7,312 nucleotides of DNA from assembly GCA_028279155.1 (NCBI GenBank), contig JANQST010000250.1:1-7312 (forward strand). The letters are read 5' to 3'. Shown one piece after another: positions 5,579-7,312 of this stretch. Each line of letters starts with the position of its first letter. The stretch's first letter is position 1. A model generated the notes under the pieces. That model was not told where the DNA came from. It ran no database searches and was given only the letters and a program-made list of their open reading frames with translations. This DNA is from Cyclobacteriaceae bacterium (GTDB lineage Bacteria; Bacteroidota; Bacteroidia; Cytophagales; Cyclobacteriaceae). Both the position numbers and the translations under genes were made by a program.

Positions 5579-6358
5579 TTATAGAATTGAGTTAGCGTCA
5601 ACATCATAGTTTAAAGCTTTTAGTTCCTTCACTAAATCGAATTTCCATCTTCCATCAGGGTCATATGGAATAAATAAAACTCCATCATAATCAGACGGAA
5701 TTTCAAAATTCTCGGTTTGCTCAAACAATGCGATGACGCGTTCGACACCTAATTTCCCTAAGAAGAATCCCAACTCAAGAATCACGTTTTGTCTAGCTCT
5801 TAACTTTGCGTTTTCTGGCTTATCTGTTTTACCATAACCTACATCATCAGCAGAAATCAATATTATAGCAAACCCTACATTTGAATGATCAATAAATTTT
5901 TGGATTATAGTTCTCCCTTTATTAGGCTGTTCATGCAGAATAATAGGGTTCAAGCGAAGTTTTTCAATTAGTCTGGCGACAGACTGTTTCATCTCCTCAT
6001 TATGACCATGTACTAAAAAAATTTGACTACCATCAAATGGTATTATAGGTTCGTGAGGCTCATCATCGACAAAATCCAATGAAAAATCTTCAATCATGGT
6101 GTCCACTAGATTGATAAATTTTAAATGACCACCTTTCCAAGCTCCATCATATTGTCCTGGTCCACTACTGACGGATATTATGGGATTGAAACTAATCCTT
6201 CTTAATGTTTCGTGGTAATTGCTGCTATCCCCAAAGATCTTAGTGATCAACATACTGGTTCTTTGTTTCAGCGCATCGAGTTTGATTGAATCACGATGGG
6301 GAAGTAGCTCTACCTGTTCTTTAAGATCTTTAAGAAGGTGTAGATAATTCAATTTCAT
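5579..6358 (-). CDS. TIR-like domain protein (PF10137, CAP12/Pycsar-effector type), candidate defence effector
   Basis: This cytosolic protein of 259 residues has two parts. Residues 1-95 are mainly helical, with RTSMLITKIFGDSSNY (33-48) and LRRISFNP (52-59), and form a likely sensing or assembly region. Residues 111-255 match the TIR-like domain PF10137: QIFLVHGHNEE (112-122), an LHEQPNKGRTIIQKF block (141-155), IILISADDVGYG (165-176), ARQNVILELGFFLG (188-201) and a final DGRWKFDLVKEL (235-246). Glu195 in NVILELGFF matches the catalytic Glu of NAD-cleaving TIR domains. Relatives fused to STING or membrane domains destroy NAD on phage infection after a cyclic-nucleotide signal, but no STING domain, membrane helix or cyclase is seen here. 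The gene is low in GC (about a third in two 60-base samples, against about 47% in one from the hydrolase gene), suggesting transfer. The start at 6358 is preceded by purine-rich GAAGAAAC. Confidence 0.87.
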   Translation of the reverse strand: MKLNYLHLLKDLKEQVELLPHRDSIKLDALKQRTSMLITKIFGDSSNYHETLRRISFNPIISVSSGPGQYDGAWKGGHLKFINLVDTMIEDFSLDFVDDEPHEPIIPFDGSQIFLVHGHNEEMKQSVARLIEKLRLNPIILHEQPNKGRTIIQKFIDHSNVGFAIILISADDVGYGKTDKPENAKLRARQNVILELGFFLGKLGVERVIALFEQTENFEIPSDYDGVLFIPYDPDGRWKFDLVKELKALNYDVDANSIL

Positions 6359-6472
6359 TCAAGTTTCTTCTTTGGCTGAGAGGCTTACGACATCCTAATA
6401 TCATCAGTATACTAGACTTTTCAAACATGAATAAAATTATCTAATCAAATTAGTTTCGTCTCAACTTGCGCG

Positions 6473-6503
6473 TTTGAGCCGCGAGCATTCTTTGCTAGTT
6501 TAG
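6473..6503 (+). promoter_or_regulatory. Possible Bacteroidota -33/-7 promoter for the two-helix membrane protein
   Basis: TTTG at 6473-6476 is followed after 19 bp by TAGTTTAG at 6496-6503. The second element differs from the Bacteroidota -7 consensus TAnnTTTG at one base. The spacing fits. The start codon at 6510 lies only 6 bp beyond the -7 element, so the transcript would be leaderless or nearly so. One mismatch and AT-rich context keep this tentative. Confidence 0.3.
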
Positions 6504-6509
6504 TTCTCA

Positions 6510-6968
6510 ATGAAAATGATTTATGTAAACAGTCGCAAGTATGCTTTAATTGGCTCCTTTACTATTAGGGTCATTTGGATATTGTCCTTAGTGCCAATAA
6601 TTTATATAGCAATTTCAAATAAGGAAGAAGTTGAATATTTATGGCTTATTTCTGATATAGTTATCGCTATTGCTTTAATTCTACTAATCGGGAAATCGAG
6701 GTTCTTGTACCTCATTCTGGAAAGAACAAACGAATCAACCATCACTTTCTACAACAATTTCTTTGGGAGAAGATTAAACGTTCGGGAATATGCGATTGAC
6801 GAAGTGAGAGTGATAAATACCTTTCAGGATGATAAGAAGTATTATGTAACGGAGCTTGTTTTGAACAATGGTCAGACAATTCTTCTAGGTAGATTTCCGG
6901 TAAAGAGTCAATCAGAACCTTTAGAGAAAGCTGCTATTGAGTTAATCAGGGAGCCCCACTCGGCGTAG
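6510..6968 (+). CDS. Two-helix membrane protein with PH-like C-terminal region, unknown function
   Basis: This 152-residue protein has two hydrophobic segments, at about 12-36 and 43-62, joined by a short acidic loop (NKEEVEY), so both ends probably face the cytosol. Residues 66-145 form a run of predicted strands (LYLILER, STITFYNNFFGRRL, YAIDEVRVINTF, YYVTELVLNNGQTILLGRF) and a closing helix, EPLEKAAIELI. This order resembles bacterial PH-like domains found behind paired membrane helices. No catalytic residues stand out. It diverges from the TIR-like gene with about 150 bp between the starts and shares its low GC content. A functional link between them is possible but unproven. An in-frame ATG two codons later could serve instead of the one at 6510. 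Confidence 0.78.
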   Translation: MKMIYVNSRKYALIGSFTIRVIWILSLVPIIYIAISNKEEVEYLWLISDIVIAIALILLIGKSRFLYLILERTNESTITFYNNFFGRRLNVREYAIDEVRVINTFQDDKKYYVTELVLNNGQTILLGRFPVKSQSEPLEKAAIELIREPHSA

Positions 6969-6994
6969 CTTCCAAACAACATTGTTCTTTCAGC

Positions 6995-7022
6995 AAAAAA
7001 CCCCAATACATCGTATCGGGGT
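6995..7022 (-). terminator. Rho-independent terminator, minus strand
   Basis: On the minus strand ACCCCGATAC pairs with GTATTGGGGT around the 3-nt loop GAT. This gives a continuous 10-bp stem with one G·U pair, followed by a run of Ts at 7000-6995. On the plus strand the equivalent pair is an A·C mismatch and no T-run follows, so it serves the minus-strand gene ending at 7074, about 50 bp upstream. It also lies between the convergent plus-strand gene and that gene. Confidence 0.85.
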
Positions 7023-7027
7023 CAGCT

Positions 7028-7055
7028 GAGATCCTTCGCTGCACTCAGGATGACA
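7028..7055. repeat. Dispersed-repeat-like element in the 3' untranslated region
   Basis: The core ATCCTTCGCTGCACTCAGG, continuing ATGACA, closely resembles a short sequence (ATCCTTCGCT-x-CxCTCAGGATGACA) that I recognise as a recurrent intergenic repeat in many bacterial genomes. ATCCT and AGGAT can pair, and CAGGAT-GAC-ATTCTG at 7046-7060 forms a second 6-bp hairpin. It lies between the terminator and the stop at 7074, inside the presumed 3' end of the minus-strand transcript. Only one copy is in the window. Confidence 0.5.
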
Positions 7056-7073
7056 TTCTGCTGAACATTTTTG

Positions 7074-7312
7074 TTAAATACCTTCCTCTCCTACCTCCTC
7101 TTCTTCATCCAACGTGGTTGTCTTCGTAGGCGGACGGTAGCGGTCCCGCTTGGCAGGAAAGTCATAGAAGACAAACTCTGCCGCGGTGTTGTAGTCCTTG
7201 GTCAACTGGTGCAATTCGTTGAGTCTCGTTATGCGTTCTTCCGTATCTACCATCCGGTTGCCCTTCTTCTTTTCCTGCGCATTGTTGGCCTCCTGGAGCA
7301 CAGTGGCCTGGG
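7074..7312 (-). CDS. C-terminal end of a charged coiled-coil-like protein (partial, runs off the right edge)
   Basis: The frame is open from the window edge to the TAA at 7074, giving 79 codons. It reads QATVLQEANNAQEKKKG and onward. A GTG at 7301 is more likely an internal Val than a start, because the frame continues upstream without a stop. The visible part has a long charged helix (about the first 45 residues, rich in E, K, Q and N, with a leucine-rich ITRLNELHQL stretch), then a compact motif, AEFVFYDFPAKRDRYRPPT, and an acidic tail, LDEEEEVGEEGI. I do not recognise the family. The helix suggests a coiled coil or assembly segment. A strong terminator follows about 50 bp downstream. Confidence 0.75.
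   Translation of the reverse strand, partial: QATVLQEANNAQEKKKGNRMVDTEERITRLNELHQLTKDYNTAAEFVFYDFPAKRDRYRPPTKTTTLDEEEEVGEEGI

Noticed and set aside
6422..6449. Minus-strand TTTG-N16-CATGTTTG as promoter of the TIR-like gene
   Set aside because: The spacing is 3 bp short of the usual range and the -7 element begins with C, so it is not counted as a promoter.
1..7312. CRISPR arrays, tRNA or rRNA genes, insertion sequences, integrase
   Set aside because: No regularly spaced repeats, cloverleaf-like sequence, rRNA-like stretch or transposase/recombinase motif was seen on either strand.

Overview
The window reads as chromosomal DNA from a member of the Bacteroidota, probably of the Cytophagales type. 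This is inference from several traits. Composition is moderately AT-rich, and most start codons lack a clear Shine-Dalgarno sequence. One small protein has the CPNCWG zinc-site form I associate with this phylum. There are also a typical lipoprotein, an outer-membrane-barrel protein ending in Phe, and a possible TTTG/TAnnTTTG promoter. No rRNA, tRNA, transposase, integrase or CRISPR array is visible.

Left part (1-685): two minus-strand genes probably form an operon. These are a small four-cysteine protein and, 9 bp downstream, the first 26 codons of a protein that starts like a GAF-domain sensor. Upstream of them lies a 332-bp gap. It holds a terminator-like hairpin in the minus orientation, which sits inside a short upstream reading frame that overlaps the zinc-site gene's start by ATGA.

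Central part (686-4968): five plus-strand genes. They are a lipoprotein serine hydrolase of the class C beta-lactamase/penicillin-binding fold, a six-helix membrane protein of unknown function, a GrpB/UPF0157 protein 11 bp behind it, a secreted or outer-membrane protein, and a DUF2199 protein. They look like a string of unrelated accessory genes rather than one pathway.

Right part (4969-7312): this is the most interesting region. A 65-residue helical protein (minus) and an XRE-family regulator (plus) diverge from a perfect 18-bp palindrome, which looks like an autoregulatory operator. Converging on the regulator is a 259-residue protein with a C-terminal TIR-like domain of the PF10137 (CAP12/Pycsar effector) type, with its likely catalytic Glu intact. 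This is a candidate NAD-degrading or nucleotide-sensing defence effector, with no recognisable cyclase or other partner in the window. A two-helix membrane protein with a PH-like tail diverges from it. Both this membrane gene and the TIR gene are poorer in GC than the serine hydrolase gene in hand-counted samples. The window closes with a strong minus-strand terminator, a short dispersed-repeat-like element, and the C-terminal end of a charged coiled-coil protein.
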